A stretch of DNA of 64,000 nt from Bacteroidales bacterium (GTDB lineage Bacteria > Bacteroidota > Bacteroidia > Bacteroidales > UBA932), in contig JAGCVW010000014.1 in assembly GCA_017962165.1 (NCBI GenBank), forward strand, positions 1-64,000, read 5' to 3'. The notes under the pieces were generated by a model, which was not told the DNA's origin, did not search any database, and saw only the letters and a program-made list of their open reading frames with translations. The translations under genes were made by a program, and so were the position numbers. This document shows, piece after piece, positions 1-7,640 of this stretch (the first letter of the stretch is position 1; the number at the start of each line of letters is the position of its first letter).

Positions 1-306
1 CTTCTTGGATGGGATGGATTCAATGACGCGAAACATCGTGGCCATATCTGCCACATCGGTGAATCTCGGCTTGCCATCCTCCGCAATTAATTTCAACCGG
101 TTACATTTTGTAACCACTTCACTTCCTTCCTTTACCAGCCTATTTTTCAATACCTTCCAATAATTTCTCGCCCTATCATGGGTTGGTTGGTTGGTAAGGA
201 TTCCACATACATCAACTATGGAGAAGAACCATTCCTGTTTCTCCTCATCCCAAGCCGTACGGACTTTTTTGTTCTCAAACAACTGTATTTTTTCAATATC
301 GGACAT
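1..306 (-). CDS. Bro-N type DNA-binding/antirepressor-like protein, partial (C-terminus beyond left edge)
   Basis: An open frame of 102 codons runs from an ATG at 306 to the left edge without a stop. It begins MSDIEKIQLFENKKVRTAWD and continues with WFFSIVDVCGILT and RARNYWKVLKNRL, a pattern I associate with the Bro-N family of Bacteroidales. Those proteins are phage-antirepressor-like and often sit in mobile or accessory regions. The cellular role is unknown. A -7 box (minus-strand TATATTTG, 324-331) lies 17 bases upstream of the ATG, which supports this start and strand; an opposing 78-codon frame at 178-414 looks like a shadow. The sequence is AT-rich compared with the rest of the window, consistent with acquired DNA. 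The family call is by eye; that a real gene is present is fairly sure. Confidence 0.75.
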   Translation of the reverse strand, partial: MSDIEKIQLFENKKVRTAWDEEKQEWFFSIVDVCGILTNQPTHDRARNYWKVLKNRLVKEGSEVVTKCNRLKLIAEDGKPRFTDVADMATMFRVIESIPSKK

Positions 307-323
307 GGTCTCAACGTTTTCTA

Positions 324-331
324 CAAATATA
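324..331 (-). promoter_or_regulatory. -7 promoter element (TATATTTG) of the Bro-N gene
   Basis: CAAATATA on the + strand reads TATATTTG on the - strand, matching the Bacteroidota -7 consensus TAnnTTTG. The expected transcription start near 318 leaves a leader of about 12 bases before the ATG at 306. Confidence 0.55.
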
Positions 332-483
332 ATCCAGACGGAAACCTAATGCAAATCTTTGCAAGGTTAAAAGATTCTCATTTCGCAAGATGCGAAACGC
401 AAAATGTGAAATAGTGTAGGGAGTTTGAGGAAGACGACTAGCCCCTAACTGACATAACAACTCCTTTTTTTACTATCCCAAAA

Positions 484-981
484 TCAGTTGTATGTGCCAT
501 AGGCGGGCTCCATTTCAACATCCTTCATGCCTTCATTTGGGGGGAAGGAAATCTTTTTATAGGTTTTTCCGTCTTTTTCGATGACATCCTCCTTCCTTAA
601 CCAATACTTTTGAATGACATAATCCGACATTTTCCCGACGCCCCAATTATCGTCTAATCTCTTTGCGTCAAATATGGCTACCAGCAATACATCTGTCTCC
701 CAGAACACATCATCGACAACCCATTGGGGATCTGCTTCAAAATTGGTTATAACATCTGCAAAAGATCCCATTTGCCCCGGCTCTACGTAGTTTAAGTACC
801 ATTTGCTATTTATTTCATCAATACTTTGAGGATCATTCCCTGTTTCTAAGCCTGTTTTCTGAGACCAGATGTATATGCCCTCACTATATTGATTCTCCAG
901 ATCAAGCGAAAAACCGTAATCACATGATGTTATAGTTGCTAGTGCTACCAGCATTATAACTATGAGTTTCAATGATTTCAT
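484..981 (-). CDS. Small lipoprotein of unknown function
   Basis: 165 residues. The N-terminus (MKSLKLIVIMLVALATITSC) is a lipoprotein signal peptide with the acylated Cys at about residue 20, so the product is expected to be anchored in a membrane facing the periplasm or surface. The mature part is soluble and mixed alpha/beta, rich in aromatic and acidic residues; I recognise no domain. It lies 19 bases downstream of the exported protein at 1001-1465 on the same strand and has no promoter of its own that I can see, so the two probably form an operon. Base composition is AT-rich like the rest of the first 2 kb. It could be an immunity or surface protein of an accessory region, but nothing in the sequence shows this. 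Confidence 0.7.
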   Translation of the reverse strand: MKSLKLIVIMLVALATITSCDYGFSLDLENQYSEGIYIWSQKTGLETGNDPQSIDEINSKWYLNYVEPGQMGSFADVITNFEADPQWVVDDVFWETDVLLVAIFDAKRLDDNWGVGKMSDYVIQKYWLRKEDVIEKDGKTYKKISFPPNEGMKDVEMEPAYGTYN

Positions 982-1000
982 AGTCTACAAATCATAATGG

Positions 1001-1465
1001 TTAAAACCTCATTGCTATTGCTATTCCATTCACTGTTGGAGAATAACCAATTGCAGCTACGGTTTGCCCGGAAGCATTTTTAATTTTCTTAATTCTACTA
1101 TTGCCGAACCAAGCAACACCTGCTCCTGCAAGTATAGTCAGAAATCCACCTATCTCAAATGCTTCTCCTGTTTTATATGCCGGTTGCTTTTTGGCTTCCT
1201 GATTCAAATTGTAGATTTCTTCTATTGTACCTGTAGTGGAATGACTGTTAGTATATTTGTTTTGTTCAATCATACAAACAACATTGCCACCAAGCCAGGC
1301 AATAGCACCTACTCCGGCAGTTATTACACCACCATATAATGCCGTATTGGCCATTTTGTATTCCCTTGTTGTGGTAACATCTGTAGTGGCGGTATTAGCA
1401 TATTGACCTAAGGCCATAACAGAGGACAACAATAATAGAACAAGTGTAAGGACTATCTTATGCAT
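1001..1465 (-). CDS. Exported or membrane protein of unknown function
   Basis: 154 residues from the ATG at 1465; a GTG three bases upstream is also in frame but the ATG is preferred. A hydrophobic signal sequence (HKIVLTLVLLLLSSVMALGQ) is followed by two further hydrophobic Gly/Ala-rich segments (about residues 45-65 and 105-120) separated by a polar Thr/Glu/Lys stretch. The end (IAIAMRF) has the terminal Phe typical of outer-membrane proteins. This suggests a small envelope protein, but I cannot name a family. A -7 box at 1490-1497 supports transcription from here into the downstream lipoprotein gene at 484-981. Confidence 0.65.
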   Translation of the reverse strand: MHKIVLTLVLLLLSSVMALGQYANTATTDVTTTREYKMANTALYGGVITAGVGAIAWLGGNVVCMIEQNKYTNSHSTTGTIEEIYNLNQEAKKQPAYKTGEAFEIGGFLTILAGAGVAWFGNSRIKKIKNASGQTVAAIGYSPTVNGIAIAMRF

Positions 1466-1489
1466 CACCTAAGATATTAATGGTTTTTA

Positions 1490-1497
1490 CAAAGATA
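1490..1497 (-). promoter_or_regulatory. -7 promoter element (TATCTTTG) of the 1465-484 operon
   Basis: CAAAGATA on the + strand reads TATCTTTG on the - strand, an exact TAnnTTTG match 25 bases upstream of the ATG at 1465. Confidence 0.6.
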
Positions 1498-1632
1498 AGT
1501 ATTTTTAATCATCCCTCATTTACTATTCCTCTTCCTTCTCCAGGAGGACTTCTTCTTTCATAGGGTAATAATTGGGTAGTAAAGGCCTCAAAACGGCCAT
1601 TTTTGCCCCAACTTTGACCTGTTTTGGGCATG

Positions 1633-1659
1633 AAAAAAGCAGTGGAACTATCCACTGCT
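1633..1659 (-). terminator. Rho-independent terminator downstream of the DUF2795 gene
   Basis: A perfect 9-bp stem, AGCAGTGGA (1638-1646) and TCCACTGCT (1651-1659), encloses a 4-base loop. On the - strand it is followed by a run of six T (1638-1633). It lies 48 bases beyond the stop codon of the gene at 1707-1928, so it should end that transcript and isolate it from the two genes further left. Confidence 0.8.
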
Positions 1660-1706
1660 TAATTCTTAATCTATTGATTATCAAAAGATTATATTCTAAC
1701 TACCTG

Positions 1707-1928
1707 TTAGTACTCCTCCTCGTTAAAGAAGAAGTCTTCTTTGGTGGGGTAATCGGGCCAGATGTCCTCGATGGACTCGTAGATCTCTCCGTCGTCCTCA
1801 AGTTCTTCAAGGTTCTCGATCACATCCTCAGGAGCGCCTGAGCGGTTCGCGTAGTCGATAAGTTCGTCTTTGGTTGCGGGCCACGGTGCATCGTCGAGGC
1901 TTCCTGCAAGTTCCAGTGTCCAAAACAT
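1707..1928 (-). CDS. DUF2795 family small acidic protein
   Basis: 73 residues, strongly acidic, without signal peptide. The start (MFWTLELAGSLDDAPWPATK), the ELIDYANRSGAPEDVIENL core and the end DYPTKEDFFFNEEEY match a small protein widely conserved in Bacteroidales that carries the DUF2795 helical domain. Family members are cytoplasmic and of unknown function. It is monocistronic: a -7 box lies at 1963-1970 and a strong terminator at 1633-1659. It is divergent from folE, with about 90 bases between the two starts. The length is what I expect for the family. Confidence 0.85.
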   Translation of the reverse strand: MFWTLELAGSLDDAPWPATKDELIDYANRSGAPEDVIENLEELEDDGEIYESIEDIWPDYPTKEDFFFNEEEY

Positions 1929-1962
1929 AGTATAGTCTTTTTTATAATTTCCGATTTGGCGG

Positions 1963-1970
1963 CAAAGATA
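1963..1970 (-). promoter_or_regulatory. -7 promoter element (TATCTTTG) of the DUF2795 gene
   Basis: CAAAGATA on the + strand gives TATCTTTG on the - strand, 35 bases upstream of the ATG at 1928. It is divergent to the folE promoter at 1995-2002. Confidence 0.6.
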
Positions 1971-1994
1971 TACAAAAAATCAAAGAATCATAAC

Positions 1995-2002
1995 TATTTT
2001 TG
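1995..2002 (+). promoter_or_regulatory. -7 promoter element (TATTTTTG) of folE
   Basis: An exact TAnnTTTG match ending 15 bases upstream of the folE ATG at 2018; the expected leader is about 10 bases. Confidence 0.55.
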
Positions 2003-2017
2003 TATGACATTTAGACT

Positions 2018-2605
2018 ATGGCATACATTAAAGAAGAAAAATACGACCGGAAAGTCACTGAAGAACTGGCCGTTCACGTCAAGGCAATACTCAATCTGTT
2101 AGGCGAAGACGACGGTCGGGAAGGCCTTCAGAAGACTCCCGAGCGTGTCGCGAAAGCGATGCAGTTCATGACCAAGGGCTATGCGGAAGACGGTATCGAG
2201 ATCATCCGCAGCGCGATGTTCGAGGAAGACTACAGCCAGATGGTTCTCGTAAAGGACATCGAACTCTACAGCATCTGCGAACACCACATGCTTCCGTTCA
2301 TCGGGAAGTGCCATGTAGCGTATATACCCAACGGCTGGATCACCGGCCTCAGCAAGATAGCCCGCGTCGTGGAGACATACGCCCGCAGGCTGCAGGTCCA
2401 GGAGCGCCTGACCGTCCAGATCCGCGACTGTATCCAGGAAGCCCTGCATCCGCTCGGCGTCGCGGTCGTGATTGAAGCCAACCATACCTGCATGCAGATA
2501 CGCGGGGTGGAGAAGTCCAACGCCATTACCACTACCTCCGCCTTCAGCGGCGCCTTCCTCAATTCGGAGAAGACCCGCAACGAATTCCTAAACCTGATCA
2601 AATGA
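2018..2605 (+). CDS. folE: GTP cyclohydrolase I
   Basis: 195 residues, close to the usual length. The enzyme converts GTP to 7,8-dihydroneopterin triphosphate in the cytoplasm, the first step of folate biosynthesis. The zinc ligands are visible: Cys87 and His90 in [10 protein letters not shown] and Cys158 in [11 protein letters not shown]. Their spacing (3 and 71 residues) equals that of Cys110, His113 and Cys181 in the E. coli enzyme. The [20 protein letters not shown] segment is also typical. The stop overlaps the start of the next gene by four bases (ATGA), so the transporter is translationally coupled. A -7 box lies just upstream. Confidence 0.97.
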   Translation: MAYIKEEKYDRKVTEELAVHVKAILNLLGEDDGREGLQKTPERVAKAMQFMTKGYAEDGIEIIRSAMFEEDYSQMVLVKDIELYSICEHHMLPFIGKCHVAYIPNGWITGLSKIARVVETYARRLQVQERLTVQIRDCIQEALHPLGVAVVIEANHTCMQIRGVEKSNAITTTSAFSGAFLNSEKTRNEFLNLIK

Positions 2606-3525
2606 CCCTGAGGAACTGGATGCTGCCCGTGTCCATGACCGCGGGCGTGGGCGTGTATCTGGCGCTGCATCTGGGCGGCTCGCCGGCGGAGGCAGGATAC
2701 CTGACGTTCTGCTCCAGGGTGCAGCCGGTGCTTGTGGCCCTGATGCTGTTCCTGCAGCTGAATATAGTGGCCCCGCGCGAGCTCCGTTTCCGCCGCTGGC
2801 ACCTCATCCTGCTGGCCATCCAGGCCCTGTTTTTCGTGGCCATGGCCATGGCGACGCTCGTCAGCGACGGGGGAGTCAAGCTGCTGCTCGAATGTGCCAT
2901 GCTCTGTTTTGTCTGCCCTACGGCTGCGGCAGCGGGTGTGATCACCTCCAAGCTCGGCGGCGACCTGCCCGGGATCATGACCTACACCGTGCTCGCGAAC
3001 GCGCTGGCCTCGGTCCTCATTCCTGTGATGGTGCCGATTGTCCACCCCGCCGTGGACATGGGCTTCTGGCCGCTGTTCTGGGCTGTGGTCCGCAGGGTAT
3101 TCTCGATCCTGGTGCTCCCGTGCCTGGCGGCATGGCTGATTCGCTATTGCCTCCCGGGCGTCCAGCGCTTGCTCGAACGGTATGCCGGCTGGGCCTTCTA
3201 CATCTGGGGCATCTGCCTGATGCTGTCGATTTCGCTCGCCACTGATTCACTTGCGGGCAGCGGCATCGGCCTTGGGCTTGGGCTCGGAATCGCGGGAGTG
3301 TCGCTGGTGTGCTGCCTGCTGCAGTTCGCCCTCGGCCGCCGTGCTGCCCGCCGCTACGGCCCCGCCGAATCCCTTACCGCCGGCCAGGCCCTCGGCCAGA
3401 AGAATACCGGCTTCATCATCTGGCTGGGCATCAATTACTTAACGCCTGTGACCTCCGTGGCCGGCGGCCTCTATGCCATCTGGCACAATCTCTTCAACTC
3501 CTGGCAACTGCTTAAACGAAAATAA
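2602..3525 (+). CDS. BASS-type (bile acid:sodium symporter fold) membrane transporter
   Basis: 307 residues with roughly nine hydrophobic segments and short loops, so an inner-membrane protein. Features that point to the BASS/SBF superfamily are the Gly/Ala-rich helices, the [17 protein letters not shown] segment in the fourth helix region, and a late [14 protein letters not shown] segment with polar breaks. The transported substrate cannot be read from sequence. Its start overlaps the folE stop (ATGA), so expression is coupled to folE, although no functional link between the two is obvious; a pterin or organic anion is only a guess. The next gene starts 15 bases downstream, after a near-consensus -7 sequence (TAACTTTA, 3529-3536). 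Confidence 0.75.
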   Translation: MTLRNWMLPVSMTAGVGVYLALHLGGSPAEAGYLTFCSRVQPVLVALMLFLQLNIVAPRELRFRRWHLILLAIQALFFVAMAMATLVSDGGVKLLLECAMLCFVCPTAAAAGVITSKLGGDLPGIMTYTVLANALASVLIPVMVPIVHPAVDMGFWPLFWAVVRRVFSILVLPCLAAWLIRYCLPGVQRLLERYAGWAFYIWGICLMLSISLATDSLAGSGIGLGLGLGIAGVSLVCCLLQFALGRRAARRYGPAESLTAGQALGQKNTGFIIWLGINYLTPVTSVAGGLYAIWHNLFNSWQLLKRK

Positions 3526-3540
3526 TCGTAACTTTATAGT

Positions 3541-3984
3541 ATGACAGCAAAGGAAGACAAATACAAGCTTCTGGTTAAGCAATGCGAAGCCCTGGTAGAA
3601 GGGGAGTCGGACACTATAGCCCGTATGGCGAACCTCGCCGCCCTGATCCATGTCGAGATGGGCTTCTGGTGGACGGGTTTCTACCGCGTCGAGGGCTCCG
3701 AACTCCTGCTCGGCCCGTTCCAGGGCCCTATTGCCTGCACCCGCATCCAGTACGGTCGCGGCGTCTGCGGAACCGCCTGGAAGGAGGACCGCACGGTCAT
3801 CGTCCCTGACGTGGAGCAGTTTCCCGGACACATAGCCTGCTCATCGGAGTCCCGCAGTGAGATAGTGGTCCCGATACGCCACAATGCTGAAATCATAGCG
3901 GTACTTGATATCGACTCCCGCTCAATAGGAACCTTCGACGAAACCGACCGCGAATACCTCGAACAAATTGTAGAATTATTATAG
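3541..3984 (+). CDS. msrC: Free methionine-(R)-sulfoxide reductase (GAF domain)
   Basis: 147 residues consisting of one GAF domain. The enzyme reduces free L-methionine-(R)-sulfoxide to methionine in the cytoplasm as an oxidative-damage repair step. The three cysteines used in catalysis and resolution are present: Cys66 (IACTRIQYGRGVCGTA), Cys76 and Cys100 (GHIACSSESRSEIVVP). Their 10 and 24 residue spacing equals that of Cys84, Cys94 and Cys118 in E. coli YebR/MsrC. It follows the transporter gene by 15 bases and may be read with it or from its own weak promoter. The first repeat array of the window begins 2 bases after its stop codon. Confidence 0.93.
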   Translation: MTAKEDKYKLLVKQCEALVEGESDTIARMANLAALIHVEMGFWWTGFYRVEGSELLLGPFQGPIACTRIQYGRGVCGTAWKEDRTVIVPDVEQFPGHIACSSESRSEIVVPIRHNAEIIAVLDIDSRSIGTFDETDREYLEQIVELL

Positions 3985-3986
3985 TA

Positions 3987-4070
3987 TTTGGTACGAAGTA
4001 AGGCCCTTTACCGTACAAAACCACATAAATAGCCAATTTGGTACGAAAAACCACCCCATATCGTACGAAA
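3987..4070. repeat. GTAC palindrome array A (REP/BIME-like), upstream of hutU
   Basis: An 84-base array with four GTAC-centred palindromes (ideal half TTTCGTACGAAA). GTAC starts at 3991, 4013, 4041 and 4063, so spacing is 22-28-22, identical to arrays B and C. Each 22-base pair can fold into an imperfect hairpin of about 11 bp with a 4-base loop. Read on the - strand, the unit containing GTACGGTAAAGGGCC matches the second units of arrays B and C, so this copy is inverted relative to them. It ends 4 bases before the hutU ATG, so it would form the hutU leader if transcribed from upstream. Confidence 0.85.
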
Positions 4071-4074
4071 CCAC

Positions 4075-6156
4075 ATGACACTGAAAGAAGAAATACTTCA
4101 GGGCATTCCGGATATCCTTCCGGAGCCTAAACCCTACGACCCGTCGGTCAACCACGCCCCGCGACGCAAAGACATTCTGACAAAGGAAGAAAAGGTGCTG
4201 GCTGTCCGCAACGCCCTTCGCTACTTCCCTCAAAAGCACCACGCAGTTCTCACGAAGGAGTTCGCGCAGGAGCTGAAGGACTACGGCCGAATCTACATGT
4301 ACCGTTTCCGCCCTTCGTACGAGATGTACGCGCGGCCGGTCGATGAGTACCCCGCCCGCAGTAAGCAGGCCGCCGGCATCATGGCCATGATCCAGAACAA
4401 TCTGGACCCCCGCGTGGCCCAGCATCCGCACGAACTGATCATCTACGGCGGCAACGGCGCCATCTTCCAGAACTGGGCGCAGTACAGGCTGGTCATGCAG
4501 TATCTTGCGACGATGACCGACGAGCAGACGCTGGTCATGTACTCGGGTCACCCGCTCGGCCTTTTCCCCTCTCATAAGGACGCCCCGCGCGTAATCGTCA
4601 CCAACGGCATGGTCATTCCCAACTACTCGAAGCCCGACGACTGGGAGCGCTTCAACGCCCTCGGAGTTTCGCAGTATGGCCAGATGACCGCCGGCTCCTA
4701 CATGTACATCGGGCCTCAGGGCATAGTCCACGGCACCACGATCACGGTCATGAACGCCGCTCGCAAAGTGCTTAACAAGGCAGGGGGTCTGGGGGGTACG
4801 CCCCACAGTCCCCTGGGGGTGCAGGGGGATGGTAGCGAAGACATGCGCAGCATGTCGCGAGCCGGCGGTTACGAACGGCAACTGCTGTTCGTAACTGCCG
4901 GATTAGGCGGCATGAGCGGCGCTCAGCCAAAAGCCGGCAACATCGCAGGGGTGGTCTCCGTAACCGCCGAAATCAATCCCCTCGCGGCGCGCAAGCGCTA
5001 CGATCAGGGCTGGGTCGACGAACTCCACGACTCACTGGACGAACTCATTCCCCGCATACGCAAAGCCGTGGCCGCAAAGGAGGTCGTCTCGCTCGCGTAC
5101 GTCGGCAATGTCGTGGACCTTTGGGAGCGTCTGGCAGATGAGGGCATCCATGTAGACCTTGGTTCCGACCAGACTTCGCTCCACAACCCTTGGGCAGGAG
5201 GCTATTACCCTGTCGGCTACAGCCTCGAGGAGTCCAAGCGCATGATGGCCGAAGAGCCCGCGCGCTTCAAGGAGGCGGTCCAGGCTTCGCTCAGGCGCCA
5301 TGTAGCCGCAATCAACCGACTTGCCGCCGGAGGCATGTACTTCTTCGATTATGGCAACGCATTTCTGCTCGAAAGCAGCCGCGCGGGCGCCGACGTCCTT
5401 CGTGAAGACGGCTCGTTCCGCTACCCTTCCTACGTCCAGGATATCATGGGCCCGCTGTACTTCGACTATGGCTTCGGGCCGTTCCGCTGGGTGTGCCTGA
5501 GCGAGGATCCGGCAGACCTTGCTGCCACCGACGCGCTCGCCGTGGAGGTGCTCAGCCGCATTGCCGCCGGTGCGCCTGAAGAGATAGCCGGTCAGATGCG
5601 CGACAATATCCACTGGATCGAGGAGGCCGGCCGCAACCGCCTCGTCGTCGGCTCGCAGGCGCGCATCCTTTACGCCGACTGCCAGGGCCGCACCGAGATC
5701 GCGCTCGCCTTCAACGAGGCCATCCGCGACGGCCGCCTCAAGGGCCCCGTCGTGCTCGGCCGCGACCACCACGACGTCTCCGGCACCGATTCCCCCTTCC
5801 GCGAGACTTCCAATATCTACGATGGCTCGCGCTTTACCGCTGACATGGCCGTCCAGAACGTCATCGGTGATTCGTTCCGCGGCGCCACCTGGGTTTCAAT
5901 CCACAACGGCGGCGGCGTAGGCTGGGGCGAGGTGATCAACGGCGGCTTCGGGATGGTCATAGACGGCTCTGACGACAGCGCCCGCCACATCCGCGAGATG
6001 CTCTTCTGGGACGTCAACAACGGAATAGCCCGCCGCAGCTGGGCCCGCAACGCCGGCGCCCGTTTCGCCGCCGAGCGCGAAATGGCCCGCACCCCCGGGC
6101 TGAAAATAACCCTCCCCAATGAAGCTGATGAAGAACTGATAAATAAAGCGCTATGA
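4075..6156 (+). CDS. hutU: Urocanate hydratase, with an apparent in-frame insertion
   Basis: 693 residues. The enzyme hydrates urocanate to 4-imidazolone-5-propionate using NAD+, the second step of histidine degradation, in the cytoplasm. Family segments are clear: IIYGGNGAIFQNWAQYRLVM, YSGHPLGLFP, TAGSYMYIGPQGIVHGT, LFVTAGLGGMSGAQPKAGN, GSDQTSLHNP, GPLYFDYGFGPFRWV and IHNGGGVGWGE. Residues about 236-268, between the Rossmann-region helix and LLFVTAGLGG, are Gly/Ser-rich and encoded by G-runs plus a GACATGC/GCATGTC hairpin; I think this is an inserted palindromic element that kept the frame. hutH overlaps the stop by four bases. The start follows repeat array A by four bases. No perfect TAnnTTTG box was found in front. 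Confidence 0.95.
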   Translation: MTLKEEILQGIPDILPEPKPYDPSVNHAPRRKDILTKEEKVLAVRNALRYFPQKHHAVLTKEFAQELKDYGRIYMYRFRPSYEMYARPVDEYPARSKQAAGIMAMIQNNLDPRVAQHPHELIIYGGNGAIFQNWAQYRLVMQYLATMTDEQTLVMYSGHPLGLFPSHKDAPRVIVTNGMVIPNYSKPDDWERFNALGVSQYGQMTAGSYMYIGPQGIVHGTTITVMNAARKVLNKAGGLGGTPHSPLGVQGDGSEDMRSMSRAGGYERQLLFVTAGLGGMSGAQPKAGNIAGVVSVTAEINPLAARKRYDQGWVDELHDSLDELIPRIRKAVAAKEVVSLAYVGNVVDLWERLADEGIHVDLGSDQTSLHNPWAGGYYPVGYSLEESKRMMAEEPARFKEAVQASLRRHVAAINRLAAGGMYFFDYGNAFLLESSRAGADVLREDGSFRYPSYVQDIMGPLYFDYGFGPFRWVCLSEDPADLAATDALAVEVLSRIAAGAPEEIAGQMRDNIHWIEEAGRNRLVVGSQARILYADCQGRTEIALAFNEAIRDGRLKGPVVLGRDHHDVSGTDSPFRETSNIYDGSRFTADMAVQNVIGDSFRGATWVSIHNGGGVGWGEVINGGFGMVIDGSDDSARHIREMLFWDVNNGIARRSWARNAGARFAAEREMARTPGLKITLPNEADEELINKAL
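4781..4865 (+). repeat. Palindromic G-rich insertion inside hutU
   Basis: About 85 bases within hutU contain G-runs (GGGGGTCTGGGGGG, CCCCTGGGGG, GGGGG) and a perfect 7-bp hairpin, GACATGC (4840-4846) and GCATGTC (4850-4856). They encode low-complexity residues absent, as far as I recall, from other urocanate hydratases. The hairpin half (TGG..CGA....TGCG.AGCA...CG) resembles the intergenic element around 50688-50715. The exact borders cannot be fixed without an alignment. Confidence 0.6.
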
Positions 6157-7640
6157 CCCATTATATTTCAAACGAACGCCTGACTCTCGAGCAGCTCAAG
6201 GACATTATTGACAGCCATGCCAGGCTAGAACTCAGCAAGGAATCTGTTGCTGCGGTGCAGAAATGCCGCCGTTACCTCGACGAAAAGATGACCGATCCTA
6301 CCAGGCCCATTTACGGCATCACCACCGGATTCGGTTCGCTGTACAACGTCACCATCAAACCCGACGAACTATCGCAGCTCCAGTACAATCTGGTGGTTTC
6401 TCACGCGTGCGGTTCGGGCGAGACGGTCCGGCCGGAGATCGTCAAGCTGATGCTTTTCCTCAAGGCCCAGAGCTTGTCGTACGGTCACTCTGGAGTGCAG
6501 CTCGCGACCGTCCAGCGACTAATCGACATGTACAACGAGGACATCCTGCCGGTGGTCTACCAGCAGGGCTCGCTCGGCGCTTCGGGCGATCTTGCGCCGC
6601 TGGCGCACCTCAGCCTGCCGCTCATCGGCCTTGGCGAGGTGCTCTACAAGGGACGCATCCGTCCGTCGGCGGAAGTCTGGGCCGAAAAAGGCTGGGAGCC
6701 GATTACCCTCCAGTCCAAGGAGGGTCTGGCGCTGCTGAACGGAACCCAGTTCATGAGCGCCCATGCCGTTTGGGCCCTCATCAAGAGCGCACGCCTGTCG
6801 TGGTGGGCCGACCTTATCGGCGCCATGTCGCTCGACGCCTACGACGGCCGCATCGAACCGTTCCTCCCGCTAACCCACCAGATCCGGCCCCATGTCGGGC
6901 AGATTCTGACCGGCAAACATTTCATGCAGATACTCGAGGGCAGCGAGCTTATCGGCCGCCTCAAGGAGCATGTCCAGGACCCGTACAGTTTCCGCTGCAT
7001 CCCCCAGGTCCATGGCGCCGTCAAGGACAACATCCTCTACGTCAATTCGGTCATCGAGAACGAAATCAACTCGACCTCCGACAACCCGAACATCTTCCCT
7101 GACGAGGACATGATCATCTCTGCCGGCAACTTCCACGGCGAGCCTATCGCTATTCCGATGGACGCCCTGGCTATCGCCATGTCGGAGCTTGCCTCGATTT
7201 CCGAGCGCCGTACCTACCAGCTGATCCATGGCCTTCGCGGCCTGCCCAAATACCTTGTGGCCAACCCGGGTGTCAACAGCGGTTTCATGATCCCGCAGTA
7301 TACCGCCGCCTCGATCGTTTCGCAGAACAAGGGCCTTTGCTGGCCGGCTTCGTGCGACTCGATCCCCTCGTCGCAGGGTCAGGAAGACCATGTCTCGATG
7401 GGCTCGAATTCAGCGACAAAACTCGCCCGCATCGTGGATAATGTCGAGACCGTGCTTGCCATCGAACTGTTCAACGCCGCCCAGGCTCTCGAGTTCCGCA
7501 GGCCGCTTAAGTCCTCCCCTTTGATCGAGCGTATTTTCGCAGATTACCGCAAGGTGGTTCCCTTTATCGAGAACGATACCTACATGCATCCCCACATAGA
7601 GAAATCAGTCGAGTTTATCCGCAACAACCTTTACGTATGA
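6153..7640 (+). CDS. hutH: Histidine ammonia-lyase
   Basis: 495 residues. The enzyme removes ammonia from L-histidine to give trans-urocanate, the first step of the pathway. The MIO cofactor triad Ala143-Ser144-Gly145 lies in QQGSLGASGDLAPLAHL. The early YGITTGFGSL segment holds the conserved active-site Tyr54. Other family segments are LNGTQFMSAH, NSTSDNPNIF, SAGNFHGEPIA and SSQGQEDHVSMGSN. It starts inside the hutU stop (ATGA) and hutI starts inside its stop, so the three genes are translationally coupled. No missing residues were noticed. Confidence 0.97.
   Translation: MTHYISNERLTLEQLKDIIDSHARLELSKESVAAVQKCRRYLDEKMTDPTRPIYGITTGFGSLYNVTIKPDELSQLQYNLVVSHACGSGETVRPEIVKLMLFLKAQSLSYGHSGVQLATVQRLIDMYNEDILPVVYQQGSLGASGDLAPLAHLSLPLIGLGEVLYKGRIRPSAEVWAEKGWEPITLQSKEGLALLNGTQFMSAHAVWALIKSARLSWWADLIGAMSLDAYDGRIEPFLPLTHQIRPHVGQILTGKHFMQILEGSELIGRLKEHVQDPYSFRCIPQVHGAVKDNILYVNSVIENEINSTSDNPNIFPDEDMIISAGNFHGEPIAIPMDALAIAMSELASISERRTYQLIHGLRGLPKYLVANPGVNSGFMIPQYTAASIVSQNKGLCWPASCDSIPSSQGQEDHVSMGSNSATKLARIVDNVETVLAIELFNAAQALEFRRPLKSSPLIERIFADYRKVVPFIENDTYMHPHIEKSVEFIRNNLYV

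Noticed and set aside
178..414. 78-codon + strand frame at the left end
   Set aside because: It opposes the Bro-N frame, which has a family-like sequence and its own -7 promoter; the + frame has no promoter or recognisable content.
2018..3984. Pterin transport role for the BASS-type transporter because it is coupled to folE
   Set aside because: Overlap with folE alone does not show function, and the BASS family moves varied organic anions; kept only as a guess.
3987..4070. CRISPR array interpretation of the GTAC repeats
   Set aside because: The units are palindromes of about 12 bases at 22 and 28 base intervals, with only four per locus and three similar loci, no long direct repeats and no cas genes.
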